The notes under the pieces are model-generated. The model saw nothing but the letters and a program-made list of their open reading frames with translations. It was not told the DNA's origin and searched no databases. From assembly GCA_023255735.1 (NCBI GenBank), contig JAGDVP010000007.1, positions 98,691-162,690 of the forward strand: a stretch of 64,000 bases of DNA, given 5' to 3'. The position numbers were made by a program, and so were the translations under genes. Each line of letters begins with the position of its first letter. The stretch's first letter is position 1. Source of the DNA: Halothiobacillus sp. GTDB lineage: Bacteria; Pseudomonadota; Gammaproteobacteria; Halothiobacillales; Halothiobacillaceae. Of the stretch, positions 27,121 through 36,948 are shown piece by piece.

Positions 27121-29197
27121 TCAAGTCCGAGGACGCCCTTTTTCAATTTTGTATCTTTCCAGCGCGATCAATGATGCTATCGCGTTGCGAAGCGCGCTGC
27201 GTAACCAAGGTTTTGGTGCCAATGTGCTGCATGCCGATTCCTTTGAGACGGCCGTAAATCAAGCGCATAAAAATGCGCTTGATGTGGTGCTCATCGATTT
27301 TGGCGGCCAAGCGGCAAGCTTTTTGGATGCGCTCATCTCGGAGCCCTCAGCGCGGGCGATTTTTGAATGGATGCCCAAAATTGTCATGGCGGATGTCGAT
27401 GACGACACCCAAGTTTTACCCTTGTACGAATTGGGTGCGACGGCGGTGGTTGTTCATGAATCGCGTTTGATGCCGGTACTCATTCGTGAAGTGATGGCTG
27501 CCATGACAATGCAGGAAAAAATCCTGCTTAAAAAACAATTAGCCGGTTCTGAATTGCGTTGCCAGAAGTTGATTGATGGCTCAAGTGAAGCGGTCGCTTA
27601 TATTCAAGATGGCCTGCATATTTATGCCAATAAAGCATACCTTGACCTTATGGGCTATGAGCAACTTGATGATTTGATTGATGAACCTTTGCTTGATCGC
27701 GCCCTGGGTGATAGTGCAGCACGGCTTAAAAACTTCCTCAAAGAGGAGGAGGGCAGCGAGGAATTCGAGCTTAAAACCGAGGGGGGCGATCACATCAAGG
27801 TCATCATTTCCTCATCACAAGCCTCGTTTGATGGTGAAGCCTGCTTGCAGCTCTTTGTGGCACGCAAGCAACAAAGCTCGGTGGAAGTCGAGGAGCAACT
27901 TGAGTTCCTAGCGCGGCGCGATTTACTCACCGGGCTATACAACCGCAATTATTTTTTCGATCAGTTGCATGATCGTCTTGAGCTCATTAAACAAAATGAA
28001 GCCGAGCAAGGTGCGCTCATGATGCTCGACATCACCAATAGTGCCGCATTAAAGAAAACAATTGGCACGACCGGTGTCGATAGCTTAATTACCGAATTTG
28101 GTAAGGAAGTGGAGGCATTGGTGGGTGGTAAAGGCTTGGTGGCACGCCACGGCGCTTATTCATTTTTAGTTTTGATGGGTAAGGCCGATTTAACCCAAGC
28201 CGAATCCATGGTGCGCAGCCTGATCGGGTACGCTAAAGATTATATTTTCACCACAGGCACCACCTCAGTCACCGTCAATGTGGCCTTGGGTTATGTTTTA
28301 CTCGATGCCAGCTCCCCGCCCAATGGCATGGAGCTTGTCGATCGAGCCGAGCGGGCGACCAACAAAGCAGCCGAGCAAGGCGCAAACTTAGCGGAACGCT
28401 ACAAAATCGATTTAAAAACCGCGAGCGACACCGAGCAAGAGGAAACATGGGCGCGGCGCATCAAAGATGCACTCAAAGAAAACCGGTTTTTCTTGGCGTT
28501 TCAGCCGATTGTCTCCTTGCAGGGGCATCGCGATCCCAACCGGTTTGAGGTGTTTTTGCGCATGATCGATGAAGAGGGCAAACCGTTACGCCCCATGGAG
28601 TTTTTAGGCCGTGCCGAGCGGGGCGATTTAATGCACTCTATTGATCGCTGGGTTATCTTGAGCGCCATTAAAGAAATCCATGCCGCAACCAAACGCGGTG
28701 AGCGGATTAAATTATATCTGCGCATCAGCGAGCAATCTCTGCGTGATGAAGCTTTTGCTCAGTGGTTAGTCAGCCGATTGGCGAGCGTGCGCCTGCCCGA
28801 AAATTTATTGGTGATTCAAGTGCGTGCCGATATGGCGGGTTATTTATTAAAGCATCTCGAAAATCTGCGCGATGCGATTGCACCTTTGGGATGCGGTATT
28901 TTGATTGATGGTTTTGGTGAGGGCGCTGAGCCCTTCCGTTTGCTCGATCATCTGAAAACGCGTGAAATCAAAATTTCCCGCACCTTGCTCGAAAATTTCA
29001 GCCAAGAAACCGCCAACCAAGTGGTGGTAGCCCAAATCTTGAATGAAGCCGCGGGGCGCGATGTGCAAGTCATCGTGCCGAACGTAGAAGACCCGGCCAC
29101 CTTGCAACTGATTTGGCCGATGGGGGTGGATTTGGTGCAGGGCGACTTTATCCAAAGCCCACGCAACAGCCCCGAATTTGATTTTTCACAATTTTAA
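27107..29197 (+). CDS. fimX: FimX-like REC-PAS-GGDEF-EAL protein with degenerate catalytic motifs
   Basis: 696 residues. Order: receiver-like domain (about 10-135), PAS (about 145-265), GGDEF (about 275-440), EAL (about 450-690). The GGDEF core is replaced by ARHGAYSF near residue 347 and the EAL motif by EVF near 480. P. aeruginosa FimX is also degenerate at both sites, binds c-di-GMP through its EAL domain and controls type IV pili, so this protein is probably a receptor, not an enzyme. The receiver lacks a convincing phospho-Asp pattern. GTG at 27107 follows GGAGG by 6 bases; ATG at 27113 is possible. Confidence 0.85.
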   Translation: MLMRDQVRGRPFSILYLSSAINDAIALRSALRNQGFGANVLHADSFETAVNQAHKNALDVVLIDFGGQAASFLDALISEPSARAIFEWMPKIVMADVDDDTQVLPLYELGATAVVVHESRLMPVLIREVMAAMTMQEKILLKKQLAGSELRCQKLIDGSSEAVAYIQDGLHIYANKAYLDLMGYEQLDDLIDEPLLDRALGDSAARLKNFLKEEEGSEEFELKTEGGDHIKVIISSSQASFDGEACLQLFVARKQQSSVEVEEQLEFLARRDLLTGLYNRNYFFDQLHDRLELIKQNEAEQGALMMLDITNSAALKKTIGTTGVDSLITEFGKEVEALVGGKGLVARHGAYSFLVLMGKADLTQAESMVRSLIGYAKDYIFTTGTTSVTVNVALGYVLLDASSPPNGMELVDRAERATNKAAEQGANLAERYKIDLKTASDTEQEETWARRIKDALKENRFFLAFQPIVSLQGHRDPNRFEVFLRMIDEEGKPLRPMEFLGRAERGDLMHSIDRWVILSAIKEIHAATKRGERIKLYLRISEQSLRDEAFAQWLVSRLASVRLPENLLVIQVRADMAGYLLKHLENLRDAIAPLGCGILIDGFGEGAEPFRLLDHLKTREIKISRTLLENFSQETANQVVVAQILNEAAGRDVQVIVPNVEDPATLQLIWPMGVDLVQGDFIQSPRNSPEFDFSQF

Positions 29198-29210
29198 CCG
29201 GCGATCATTG

Positions 29211-29630
29211 ATGACAAAATTTCCCATAAGCTACGATGCGGCCGAACTCGATTGGATCACCATTGATCGGCTGGAATTTGATTGCATCATCGGCATTTAC
29301 CCCCATGAGCGCGCTGCGGTTCAACCGGTGCAAATCGATTTGCGGTTAGGGGTAAGCCCGGTTGGCGAAGCGGCTCGCGCTGATGATATTGCTGCCACCG
29401 TTGATTATCAGCGGGTTTGCGAGGCCAGCATGCAGGTGGCGCAAACAGGGCAGTTTCAGCTGGTTGAAACGCTCGCTTTAATGATTGTTGCCGCTTTATT
29501 CGAACAATTTCCCCTCGCGGCGATACACATCAAAGTGAGTAAACCCCTAGCGCTGCCTTATACCCAAGGGGTTGGAATTGAATTATTCCGCCGCGCCCCC
29601 GTGGCGGCTCGCACAGATGAGATTGAATGA
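29211..29630 (+). CDS. folB: Dihydroneopterin aldolase
   Basis: 139 residues from the ATG at 29211. It cleaves dihydroneopterin in folate synthesis. The family pattern is clear in WITIDRLEFDCIIGIYPHER, then TVDYQRVC, FQLVETLA and a late Lys in HIKVSKPLALP. The stop overlaps the next gene by 4 bases (ATGA). The other pterin enzyme, folK, lies 25 kb away. Confidence 0.93.
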   Translation: MTKFPISYDAAELDWITIDRLEFDCIIGIYPHERAAVQPVQIDLRLGVSPVGEAARADDIAATVDYQRVCEASMQVAQTGQFQLVETLALMIVAALFEQFPLAAIHIKVSKPLALPYTQGVGIELFRRAPVAARTDEIE

Positions 29631-30826
29631 CGACACCGCCCGATTTTTCCCTGCCCATTCCCTCGCTTAAAGATCAAGCAAAAAGCACTGCGTTGATCGG
29701 CTATTTGCGCGCGCAGCCTATGGCCGCAAAACTGCCCTTTGCCGATTACATGCAGGCCGTTTTGTATCACCCGCAATGGGGCTACTACGGTAGCGGCCAA
29801 GTGCAATTTGGCGCCGGTGGCGATTTTGTCACGGCGCCAGAGCGCTCGCCCTTATTTACCCTAGGTTTGGTTTTCGAATGGCAACAAGCGCAAGCGGCGG
29901 GTTTGGGCGATGAGGTGCTTGAGTTAGGCGCCGGCTCTGGGCAGTTAGCGCTTGATTTTTTGCAAGAGACCGAACGGCGGGGCTGCTGCCCTAATCGCTA
30001 TTTAATTTTGGAAATTAGCCCCGCCTTACGGCTACGCCAGCAACAGCGCTTGCGCGCGGTACTCTCTGAACCGCTATTTGCGCGGCTAGTTTGGCTGGAT
30101 TCGATGGAGCAGCTTCTACCCAATGCCCCCCGTCAGCCGTGTTTTGCAGGCGGCATGTTGATTGCGAACGAAGTGCTGGATGCCATGCCTATCACGCGTT
30201 TTAGCTGGCGGCCAGGGCAATTGGACACCGTACAAGAGCAGCGCGTGGCCTGTGATGGCGCCCGATTTACTTGGGTGAGTACCGAGCCCTCACAAAGACT
30301 CCTGCATGCCTTACGTTTTTATGCCGATCAATGGCCGCCAATGAGTTTGCCCGAAGCGCCCGTGTTCGCAGAAATCAATGAAACCTTGGCCGATTGGCTG
30401 GCAGCGCTCAATGCTGCGTTGAGCCAAGCGGCTAAGCCCACTTGGGCATATTTTTTTGATTATGGGGGCACTTCAAGCGAAGTGTATCGCCCAGATCGGA
30501 CAGATGGCACCCTGCGCTGCCACTACCGGCATTTGGCGCATGATGATCCTTTTGTCTACCCAGGGCTGCAAGACATCACCACGTGGGTCGATTTTGAACA
30601 CACCGCCCGGCTTGCGGCAGCGATAGGGTTTATTGTGGATGGTACGCGCAGCCAAGCGGCTTGGTTGCTGGGTACCGATGTGCCCGATCAATTTACGCGG
30701 CTGATGAATCAAGCCGCCGATCGCGCGACCAGCGCCCGCATCGCCCAAGGTTTTAAAGAGCTTGTAATGCCCACCGAAATGGGTGAGCGGTTTCGGGTGC
30801 TGCGCTTGCGGGTTGAGCCGGCTTAA
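29627..30826 (+). CDS. MidA/NDUFAF7-family SAM-dependent methyltransferase
   Basis: 399 residues. N-terminal LPFADYMQAVLYHPQWGYYG followed by FGAGGDFVTAPERSPLF marks COG1565. The SAM site is VLELGAGSGQLALDFL; LIANEVLDAMPITRF is also typical. The human homologue NDUFAF7 methylates an arginine of complex I during assembly; the bacterial role is not settled. It is coupled to folB by a 4-base overlap. Confidence 0.9.
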   Translation: MTTPPDFSLPIPSLKDQAKSTALIGYLRAQPMAAKLPFADYMQAVLYHPQWGYYGSGQVQFGAGGDFVTAPERSPLFTLGLVFEWQQAQAAGLGDEVLELGAGSGQLALDFLQETERRGCCPNRYLILEISPALRLRQQQRLRAVLSEPLFARLVWLDSMEQLLPNAPRQPCFAGGMLIANEVLDAMPITRFSWRPGQLDTVQEQRVACDGARFTWVSTEPSQRLLHALRFYADQWPPMSLPEAPVFAEINETLADWLAALNAALSQAAKPTWAYFFDYGGTSSEVYRPDRTDGTLRCHYRHLAHDDPFVYPGLQDITTWVDFEHTARLAAAIGFIVDGTRSQAAWLLGTDVPDQFTRLMNQAADRATSARIAQGFKELVMPTEMGERFRVLRLRVEPA

Positions 30827-30863
30827 GGTTTGCCCCCATCCTTTTATGATGAGCTAGGTTGCT

Positions 30864-31676
30864 ATGAACTTTTTCGATTCCCATTGCCATCTCGATAAGC
30901 TTGATCTCGCGCCCTTCGGTGATTCGTTTGATGCGTTTATGGCCGCCGCGTTTGAGGCCGGCGTACAGCGCATGTTGTGTGTGGCGATTCACCCTGATCG
31001 CTGGCAGGCCATGGCTGAATTAGTGGCACCCTATGGGGTTGCTTCGGGCAGCCGCCCGCAAGTTTGGCTCTCTTTCGGCCTTCATCCTACAGAAGCGCCG
31101 GATTACGCGCTGAATGCCGAGGCGATTGTAGCGTTTGTGCGCACAAGCCCGTTTTGTGAGCGCATTGTGGCCATAGGCGAGACGGGGTTAGATTATTTTC
31201 GCAGCAATACCGCCGAGCGCTGGCAGCACGAGCGGTTTCGCGCGCATATTGCCGCCGCTCGAGCGCTTGAAAAACCAGTCATTATTCACACCCGCGCCGC
31301 CGCAAAAGACACGATGGACGTGCTCAAATCAGAGCATGCCCGCGATTGCGGCGGGGTGATGCATTGTTTTGTTGAAGATTGGGAAACCGCCAAAAAGGCG
31401 CTCGATATCGGTTTTTATCTCTCATTTTCGGGGATTCTCACCTATAAAACCGCCGCAGATTTGCGTGAAACGGCCAAAAAAGCTCCGCTCGATTCGATTT
31501 TAATTGAAACGGATGCGCCGTATCTTGCCCCCGTACCGCATCGGGGCAAGCCGAATACGCCGATTTTTGTCAGCCATACTGCGCAAGTGTTGGCGGATCT
31601 GCGCGGGGTATCACTTGATGCGATTGCCGAAACCACCACGGCCAACGCTTGCCTCTGGCTGAGTTTATCGTGTTGA
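30864..31676 (+). CDS. TatD-family metal-dependent hydrolase/DNase
   Basis: 270 residues. Metal-binding motifs of the TatD group are present: DSHCHLD at the start, AIGETGLDYFR, IIHTRAA, MHCFVED and ETDAPYLAP. These proteins have 3'-5' nuclease activity and may act in DNA repair or D-aminoacyl-tRNA handling. Only 4 bp separate it from thiL, so they share a transcript. The subtype (YcfH, YjjV or TatD) is not certain. Confidence 0.92.
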   Translation: MNFFDSHCHLDKLDLAPFGDSFDAFMAAAFEAGVQRMLCVAIHPDRWQAMAELVAPYGVASGSRPQVWLSFGLHPTEAPDYALNAEAIVAFVRTSPFCERIVAIGETGLDYFRSNTAERWQHERFRAHIAAARALEKPVIIHTRAAAKDTMDVLKSEHARDCGGVMHCFVEDWETAKKALDIGFYLSFSGILTYKTAADLRETAKKAPLDSILIETDAPYLAPVPHRGKPNTPIFVSHTAQVLADLRGVSLDAIAETTTANACLWLSLSC

Positions 31677-31680
31677 TTTT

Positions 31681-32652
31681 ATGACGGAATTTGAGCTGAT
31701 CGCCCGTTATTTTTCTCGCCCCTGCCCGGATGATGCGGTGATACTCGCCGGCGGCGATGATTGCGCGGCTTTGCGTGTGCCGGCCGGCGAAGCGCTGTTG
31801 GTGAGTACCGATGTGCTGGTATCCGATCGGCATTTCCCTGCCGCCACAGCGCCTTTTGATGTGGGCTATAAAGCGCTCGCGGTGAATTTATCTGATCTCG
31901 CCGCGATGGGCGGCACACCTTTGGGTGTGACGTTGGGACTGGCGCTGCCGTCAGTTGAGCCTGCGTGGTTGCATGATTTCGCTAAAGGGTTTTACACCCT
32001 CGCAGCCAAACACCAAGTGTGTTTAGTGGGCGGGGATACCGTTAAAAGCCCGGTTTTATCCCTTTCAATCACCATTTTGGGCAGTGCATTGCCCGCCAAA
32101 ATGCTGAAACGCAGCGGTGCGGCAGTGGGTGATTTAATTGCGGTAACCGGCACCGTGGGCGATGCGGGTTTTGGCTTACGCGCGGTGTTATCACCAAGCA
32201 CCATTCCTGCCGCTCTTCGGCAGCATGAAATAAACTATTTGCAAGAGCGGCTGAATCGGCCCACGCCGCGCGTGGCTTGGGGGCAAAAATTGGCGCAGTT
32301 TGCCCACGCCGCGCTCGATGTGTCGGATGGGTTGCTGCAAGATTTAACCCATATTTTAAGTGCCAGCAACGTGGGCGCAGACCTCATCTTAAACGATGTG
32401 CCCCTATCATCCGCTGCGCAAGCGTGGATTGCCGCCGAGCCATCTTCAGCGTTGCGCCCTTTGTCGGCGGGGGATGACTATGAGCTCTTGTTCACCTTGC
32501 GCGAAGAGGATTGGGCGCGCATCGATTTTCAGGCCACGGTGATCGGCCGCATTACCGCAGAATCCGGCCTGCGCGTGCGGGATGCAGCGGGAAACATTGT
32601 GCCGATGCCGGTGGCGGGGTTTGATCATTTTGCAGCGCGGGCCGAGCTTTGA
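31681..32652 (+). CDS. thiL: Thiamine-monophosphate kinase
   Basis: 323 residues. It makes thiamine pyrophosphate, the active cofactor. The N-terminal EFELIARYF and GGDDCAAL, then STDVLVSDRHF, NLSDLAAMGG, VGGDTVKS and DVSDGLLQDL are all family motifs. Its stop overlaps the pgpA start by one base (TGATG). thiD is also in this window, at 42004. Confidence 0.95.
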   Translation: MTEFELIARYFSRPCPDDAVILAGGDDCAALRVPAGEALLVSTDVLVSDRHFPAATAPFDVGYKALAVNLSDLAAMGGTPLGVTLGLALPSVEPAWLHDFAKGFYTLAAKHQVCLVGGDTVKSPVLSLSITILGSALPAKMLKRSGAAVGDLIAVTGTVGDAGFGLRAVLSPSTIPAALRQHEINYLQERLNRPTPRVAWGQKLAQFAHAALDVSDGLLQDLTHILSASNVGADLILNDVPLSSAAQAWIAAEPSSALRPLSAGDDYELLFTLREEDWARIDFQATVIGRITAESGLRVRDAAGNIVPMPVAGFDHFAARAEL

Positions 32653-33197
32653 TGAACAGTCACAACAAAAACCCACCCATTGCCCATTTGAATCGCCGCG
32701 TGCTGAGTGATCCTATTTTATTTTTGGCGTTTGGTTTTGGCACCGGGCTCGCGCCGCGTGCGCCCGGTACGTTTGGTACCCTGCCGGGCATTGCCTTGGC
32801 GGCTTTGCTCGGTTGGGCGGCTATGCGGTGGGGGATGTCTTCAGGCGGGGTTATTTTGGTGGCGTTATTGCTGCTGCTGCCGCTTGGTGTCGGGCTTTGT
32901 GGTGCGGCGAGCCGGCGTTTGGGTGTGCACGATCATGGCGGCATTGTGTTCGATGAAATGGTGGGCGTGCTGATTCCTTTTTTAATTTTGCCTACAACGC
33001 CTTTGAACTTGCTGTGGGCTTTTTTATGGTTTCGATTATTTGATGTGCTTAAACCCTGGCCGATTCGATGGCTCGATCATCAAGTGTCAGGGGGCTTTGG
33101 CATCATGATTGATGATGTGTTGGCGGGGTTTTTTGCGCTGATCGCCTTGGTATTCATGAGCTATTGGCTGCCGGGTTGGGTTGAACTCGGTTTTTGA
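32652..33197 (+). CDS. pgpA: Phosphatidylglycerophosphatase A
   Basis: 181 residues, inner membrane. It removes phosphate from phosphatidylglycerophosphate to give phosphatidylglycerol. Motifs are GFGTGLAPRAPGTFGTLPG, VFDEMVGV and FDVLKPWPIRWLD, with GIMIDDVLAG near the end. The pairing with thiL is a common proteobacterial arrangement. TTG at 32649 is in frame, but the ATG with a one-base overlap is preferred. Confidence 0.94.
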   Translation: MNSHNKNPPIAHLNRRVLSDPILFLAFGFGTGLAPRAPGTFGTLPGIALAALLGWAAMRWGMSSGGVILVALLLLLPLGVGLCGAASRRLGVHDHGGIVFDEMVGVLIPFLILPTTPLNLLWAFLWFRLFDVLKPWPIRWLDHQVSGGFGIMIDDVLAGFFALIALVFMSYWLPGWVELGF

Positions 33198-33290
33198 GCA
33201 GGCTTTTGCCGCGTTTTAAGAAACTTAAATGCCTTGGATGAGCCTAAGTTTGCACTGGGTTTATTGGGCAAGTGCCCGAAGGAGGTTTTT

Positions 33291-33776
33291 ATGAAACGGT
33301 CAATTCCCTTTTTATCTGCGCGTGCGTTGGCGACACTGCTGGCCTTAAGTGGCGCTATGGTTTTGCCTTCGGCGTGGGCGACAAGCTCTGAGCAGCCAAC
33401 GATTCAATCGTTAACGCCGAATGAGGTCGCCTCGGGGGCGTTAACCCCCGAGACAGCAAACGGCATTCGTTATGTGTCCGGCGGCATTGGCATTGAAGAG
33501 CGCGCATGGCTGGCGGCACATGGCAAAGAATTTAACACCCATGCCACGTTTGCCGTGGTGCCCGGTGGCGAGTTTGTGGCAGATGTGCAGGTTCAAATTT
33601 TGGCCGGTGATGGCAAAACGGTGCTCAATACGACGGCCAATGGCCCGCAGTTGATGGCGCAGTTGCCCGCAGGCGGCTATCAGCTTGTAGCGACCCATGA
33701 TGGCCAAACGTTAAAACGGGCTTTTACGGTATCCAAGGCGGCGCGCAGCACCTTGGTTTTAGGCTTTAAGCACTAA
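33291..33776 (+). CDS. Exported protein with carboxypeptidase-regulatory-like domain
   Basis: 161 residues. The start is set by a strong GGAGG 5 bases before the ATG at 33291. Residues 1-29 are a signal peptide ending PSAWA. The mature part is a small beta-rich domain (about 60-160) with FVADVQVQILAGDGKTVLN and PAGGYQLVATHDGQTL, the pattern of carboxypeptidase-regulatory-like folds. The SGGIGIEE block occurs in similar periplasmic proteins of other proteobacteria. No enzymatic residues are evident; function unknown. Confidence 0.75.
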   Translation: MKRSIPFLSARALATLLALSGAMVLPSAWATSSEQPTIQSLTPNEVASGALTPETANGIRYVSGGIGIEERAWLAAHGKEFNTHATFAVVPGGEFVADVQVQILAGDGKTVLNTTANGPQLMAQLPAGGYQLVATHDGQTLKRAFTVSKAARSTLVLGFKH

Positions 33777-33796
33777 ATTTTTGTTTGCGTTATATC

Positions 33797-33832
33797 AAAA
33801 AAGCCCCCGTATTTGATGCCGGGGGCTTTTTT
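33797..33832. terminator. Strong bidirectional Rho-independent terminator
   Basis: The stem GCCCCCG (33803-33809) with CGGGGGC (33820-33826) is flanked by six A before and six T after, so it can stop both the exported-protein gene and the convergent ppc gene. Confidence 0.95.
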
Positions 33833-33850
33833 ATGGGGCCGGCGTGCACT

Positions 33851-36667
33851 TTAGCCTGTGTTACGCATCCCTGCGGCAATGGCGTTGATGGAGCGCAAAA
33901 GCGGCGGCAGCCATTTTTGCCGCTCAGATTCCGGCTCACCCTCATCGCGGTACCGGCGCAACAGCACGATTTGAATATGATTGAGTACATCTAAATACGG
34001 GTTGCGCCGCATCATGGAGGTGCCAATGTATTCATCAATTTCTACCAGCGAATCGACTTCTGCCACGCGCAGGAGTTCGTCTAGGGTGCGCTGATATTCG
34101 TCCCGAATCATTTCAAACACAGGCCGCGCTTGTTTTTGATCGGCAACAAGGCTTGCATATTCGCCGGCAATGGTCATCTCCCCTTTGGTGAGTGAGAGCT
34201 GGGTATTGCGCAACATGCTGTGGAAAAACGGCCAAGACTCAAACAGCTCATGCAGCAATTTGGGTTCATCTTTATGATTTTGCCGCCACGCTTTCAGTGC
34301 CGAGCCGATGCCATACCAAGCGGGCAGGGTGTGACGCGAGAGTGACCAGCCAAAGACCCAAGGGATGGCGCGCACCGAGGCTTTGGATAAATCGCCCGTG
34401 CGCCGCGAGGCGGGGCGTGAACCTATGTTCATTAAGCCCAATTCACGCACCGGGGTGGCTTCAAAGAAGTAGTTAAAAAAGAACGGCGTGTTGTCGGTAA
34501 GTTCGCGATAGGCTTTTTCGCCATATTCGGCGAGTTCAGCCACCACTTGTTCATGCTCGGCGGCAACGGGTGTTTTCTCCATCACCAGGTGCGCTGAGGC
34601 TTTCATTAAGCCCGTGGCGCCCATGGTGAGTTCATAAATGGCCGTTTCGGTATTACTGTATTTAGAGGACAGCACTTCACCTTGCTCGGTGAATTTAATT
34701 TGCCCTTCGACCGTGCCGGCGGGGAGCGACAAAATCGATTCATGGGTGGGACCACCGCCGCGTGCCACCGTGCCGCCCCGGCCGTGGAACAAGCGGCATT
34801 CAATGCCATTTTTCTGGGTGATGGCGAGCACGCGTTTTTGCGCGTTATAAAGGCTCCACACCGAGGCGAGCGAGCCGCCATCTTTGCAAGAATCGGAATA
34901 GCCCAGCATGGCTTCTTGCAGGTCGCCCGAAACCCGCAGCAGTTCGCGGTAGACGGGGTTTTCGAACAGCACGCCTAAAACGTCTTCAATTTGCTGTAAA
35001 TCTTCGATAGTTTCAAACAGCGGCGAGATTTGAATATCGCAGAACCATTGCGATTGACGCTTGCCCGCCAAGCCTGCAAGCACGGCTAAGAACATCACTT
35101 CCATGACATGGCTGGCATCGTGGGTCATGGAGATAACATAAGTGCCAAAGCATTCGCGGCTGATGGTGTCGATGAGCTCGCGTTTCACCTTGAGTACCAT
35201 CAAGGTTTCAGCCGACTCAGGCGAGAGCGCCGCCATATCAATTGTTTTGTGTTTGGTTTTGGCAATGAGCTGGGTGAGCTTGGCCATGCGCTCGGATTCA
35301 TTGAGCGCAAGGTAATCAGTTTTGGGCTCAAGTTGTTTGAGAATATCGGCCACGGTGTTGGTGTGGCGGGTCGATTCTTGGCGAATATCGAGCTTAAACA
35401 AATGCCAGCCAAAGGTTTCAGCCAAGCGAATTAAATCTTGAATATCCCCATCGGCCAGAAGCTGATCGCCGGTGGCAATTAAGGTGTCCCGAATCCGGTA
35501 TAAATCGCCTAAAAACAATTCTTTGTGCGCATAAGCATGCGGCGATAACGCTGCCGGTGCTTGGTTTTGCAAGGCAGTTACATAATCGAGATTGTGCTGC
35601 AAACGCTGGGCAATAATGCGTAATTTAAGGCGGTACGGCTCTTCGGTGAAGAAGTTATCGCCGGAGTTTTCAGGGGTGGCCAGCCCCAGTTCCTGGGCGT
35701 CATGATCGAGCCCCAGCGCGTGAATATCGATTTCCGGGCATAAATGAATGGAATGCGTGAGCACCCGATCCATACTGGCTAAACGCTGCAAATATTCTTC
35801 TAAAATGGTTACGGTGGCCGAGCAGACGGCAAAGGTGGTCACCTCATGGGTCACGAACGGATTGCCATCGCGATCGCCGCCAATCCATGAGCCAAACCGC
35901 AGGAAGCTCGGTACAACTACTTGGGTTTCTGGGTTTTTTTCGTTGAAATTGACATCAACCGCGCGCTCTAAGTAGCGATAGGCCAAGGGCACCGCATCAA
36001 AGATCGAGGTGCGGAAATAGTATAAGCCTAACCGGATTTCATCGTGCACTTCGGGCTTGGTGGAGCGCACTTCATTGGTTTTAAGCAGTGCTAAAATAAT
36101 GGCTTTAACTTGGTTATGAACGCGGGTACGCTCAATGCCGGCCACATCTGGCCTGTCCATTTCTGCGCACATCAAGAAAATACGGCGCTGCAAGTCCATC
36201 ACGGTGCGGCGTTTCGCCTCCGTGGGATGCGCGGTAAATACCGGCATATAAATGAGCCGATTGAGCAGGGTTTGCACATCGTTTGAGCTCATGCCTTGCT
36301 TTGAGAATTCTCGCATGGTGTCGTAAAACGAGCCACGCCATAGACGCTGGCCCATACGCACTTGCTTGCGCCGGCCTTGATGCATGAAATCTTCTTCTGC
36401 AATATTCACCAAACTGAAATACAAGCCATAAGCCCGCACCACAAAATTTAAGGTATCTGGATCAAGCGTGCGCAGCTGCGTCATTAATTTGGCATGCAGC
36501 TTGGGGCTATGTTTTTGCCTTAAGCGAATAAATCCCCGGCGCAGCGTTTCTACCGTATCAAAAACATGCTCGCTGGTTTGTTCCCGCAGGACTTCACCGA
36601 GCAGATTCCCAAACAGGCGAACCCGCGCACGTAAGGTTTTATCGGTATCTTTTGAATTTTTTTTCAT
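33851..36667 (-). CDS. ppc: Phosphoenolpyruvate carboxylase
   Basis: 938 residues. It fixes bicarbonate onto PEP to give oxaloacetate for anaplerosis, important in an autotroph with an incomplete or biosynthetic TCA cycle. Catalytic blocks: VFTAHPTEAKRRT (His), GSWIGGDRDGNPFVT, FHGRGGTVARGGGPTHESI and the C-terminal MRRNPYLDVLNHIQI. The final NTG matches the conserved end. No clear Shine-Dalgarno box is seen. A monocistronic unit, with 281 bp before gnd. Confidence 0.97.
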   Translation of the reverse strand: MKKNSKDTDKTLRARVRLFGNLLGEVLREQTSEHVFDTVETLRRGFIRLRQKHSPKLHAKLMTQLRTLDPDTLNFVVRAYGLYFSLVNIAEEDFMHQGRRKQVRMGQRLWRGSFYDTMREFSKQGMSSNDVQTLLNRLIYMPVFTAHPTEAKRRTVMDLQRRIFLMCAEMDRPDVAGIERTRVHNQVKAIILALLKTNEVRSTKPEVHDEIRLGLYYFRTSIFDAVPLAYRYLERAVDVNFNEKNPETQVVVPSFLRFGSWIGGDRDGNPFVTHEVTTFAVCSATVTILEEYLQRLASMDRVLTHSIHLCPEIDIHALGLDHDAQELGLATPENSGDNFFTEEPYRLKLRIIAQRLQHNLDYVTALQNQAPAALSPHAYAHKELFLGDLYRIRDTLIATGDQLLADGDIQDLIRLAETFGWHLFKLDIRQESTRHTNTVADILKQLEPKTDYLALNESERMAKLTQLIAKTKHKTIDMAALSPESAETLMVLKVKRELIDTISRECFGTYVISMTHDASHVMEVMFLAVLAGLAGKRQSQWFCDIQISPLFETIEDLQQIEDVLGVLFENPVYRELLRVSGDLQEAMLGYSDSCKDGGSLASVWSLYNAQKRVLAITQKNGIECRLFHGRGGTVARGGGPTHESILSLPAGTVEGQIKFTEQGEVLSSKYSNTETAIYELTMGATGLMKASAHLVMEKTPVAAEHEQVVAELAEYGEKAYRELTDNTPFFFNYFFEATPVRELGLMNIGSRPASRRTGDLSKASVRAIPWVFGWSLSRHTLPAWYGIGSALKAWRQNHKDEPKLLHELFESWPFFHSMLRNTQLSLTKGEMTIAGEYASLVADQKQARPVFEMIRDEYQRTLDELLRVAEVDSLVEIDEYIGTSMMRRNPYLDVLNHIQIVLLRRYRDEGEPESERQKWLPPLLRSINAIAAGMRNTG

Positions 36668-36948
36668 GACAGCAATGGGTCCAGTTAAAACGGTGGATCA
36701 ATGGGTGGATGCGTTGGCAGAAAGCGTGCAGCGTTTGTCATCTTTTTGATATTGATTTTTAGTCTTTCGGCGCAGTATAACGGGTCAGCGGGTGATTTCG
36801 GCCATGTTTTTGTTTTGCGTTAGGCGATGCCCCGGTAGATATTTTGAGCGCGGGCGGTGGGCGAATGCGGGGCTTGCTGGTATTGTTCAAACGAGTTGGT
36901 GGATTAATGGCCGACCAATTAAGTTTCTGCATCTAAAGGAGATAAGTT

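Noticed and set aside
36668..36948. A gene or tRNA between ppc and gnd
   Set aside because: Only a short chance frame (27 residues from 36667) and no cloverleaf could be found.
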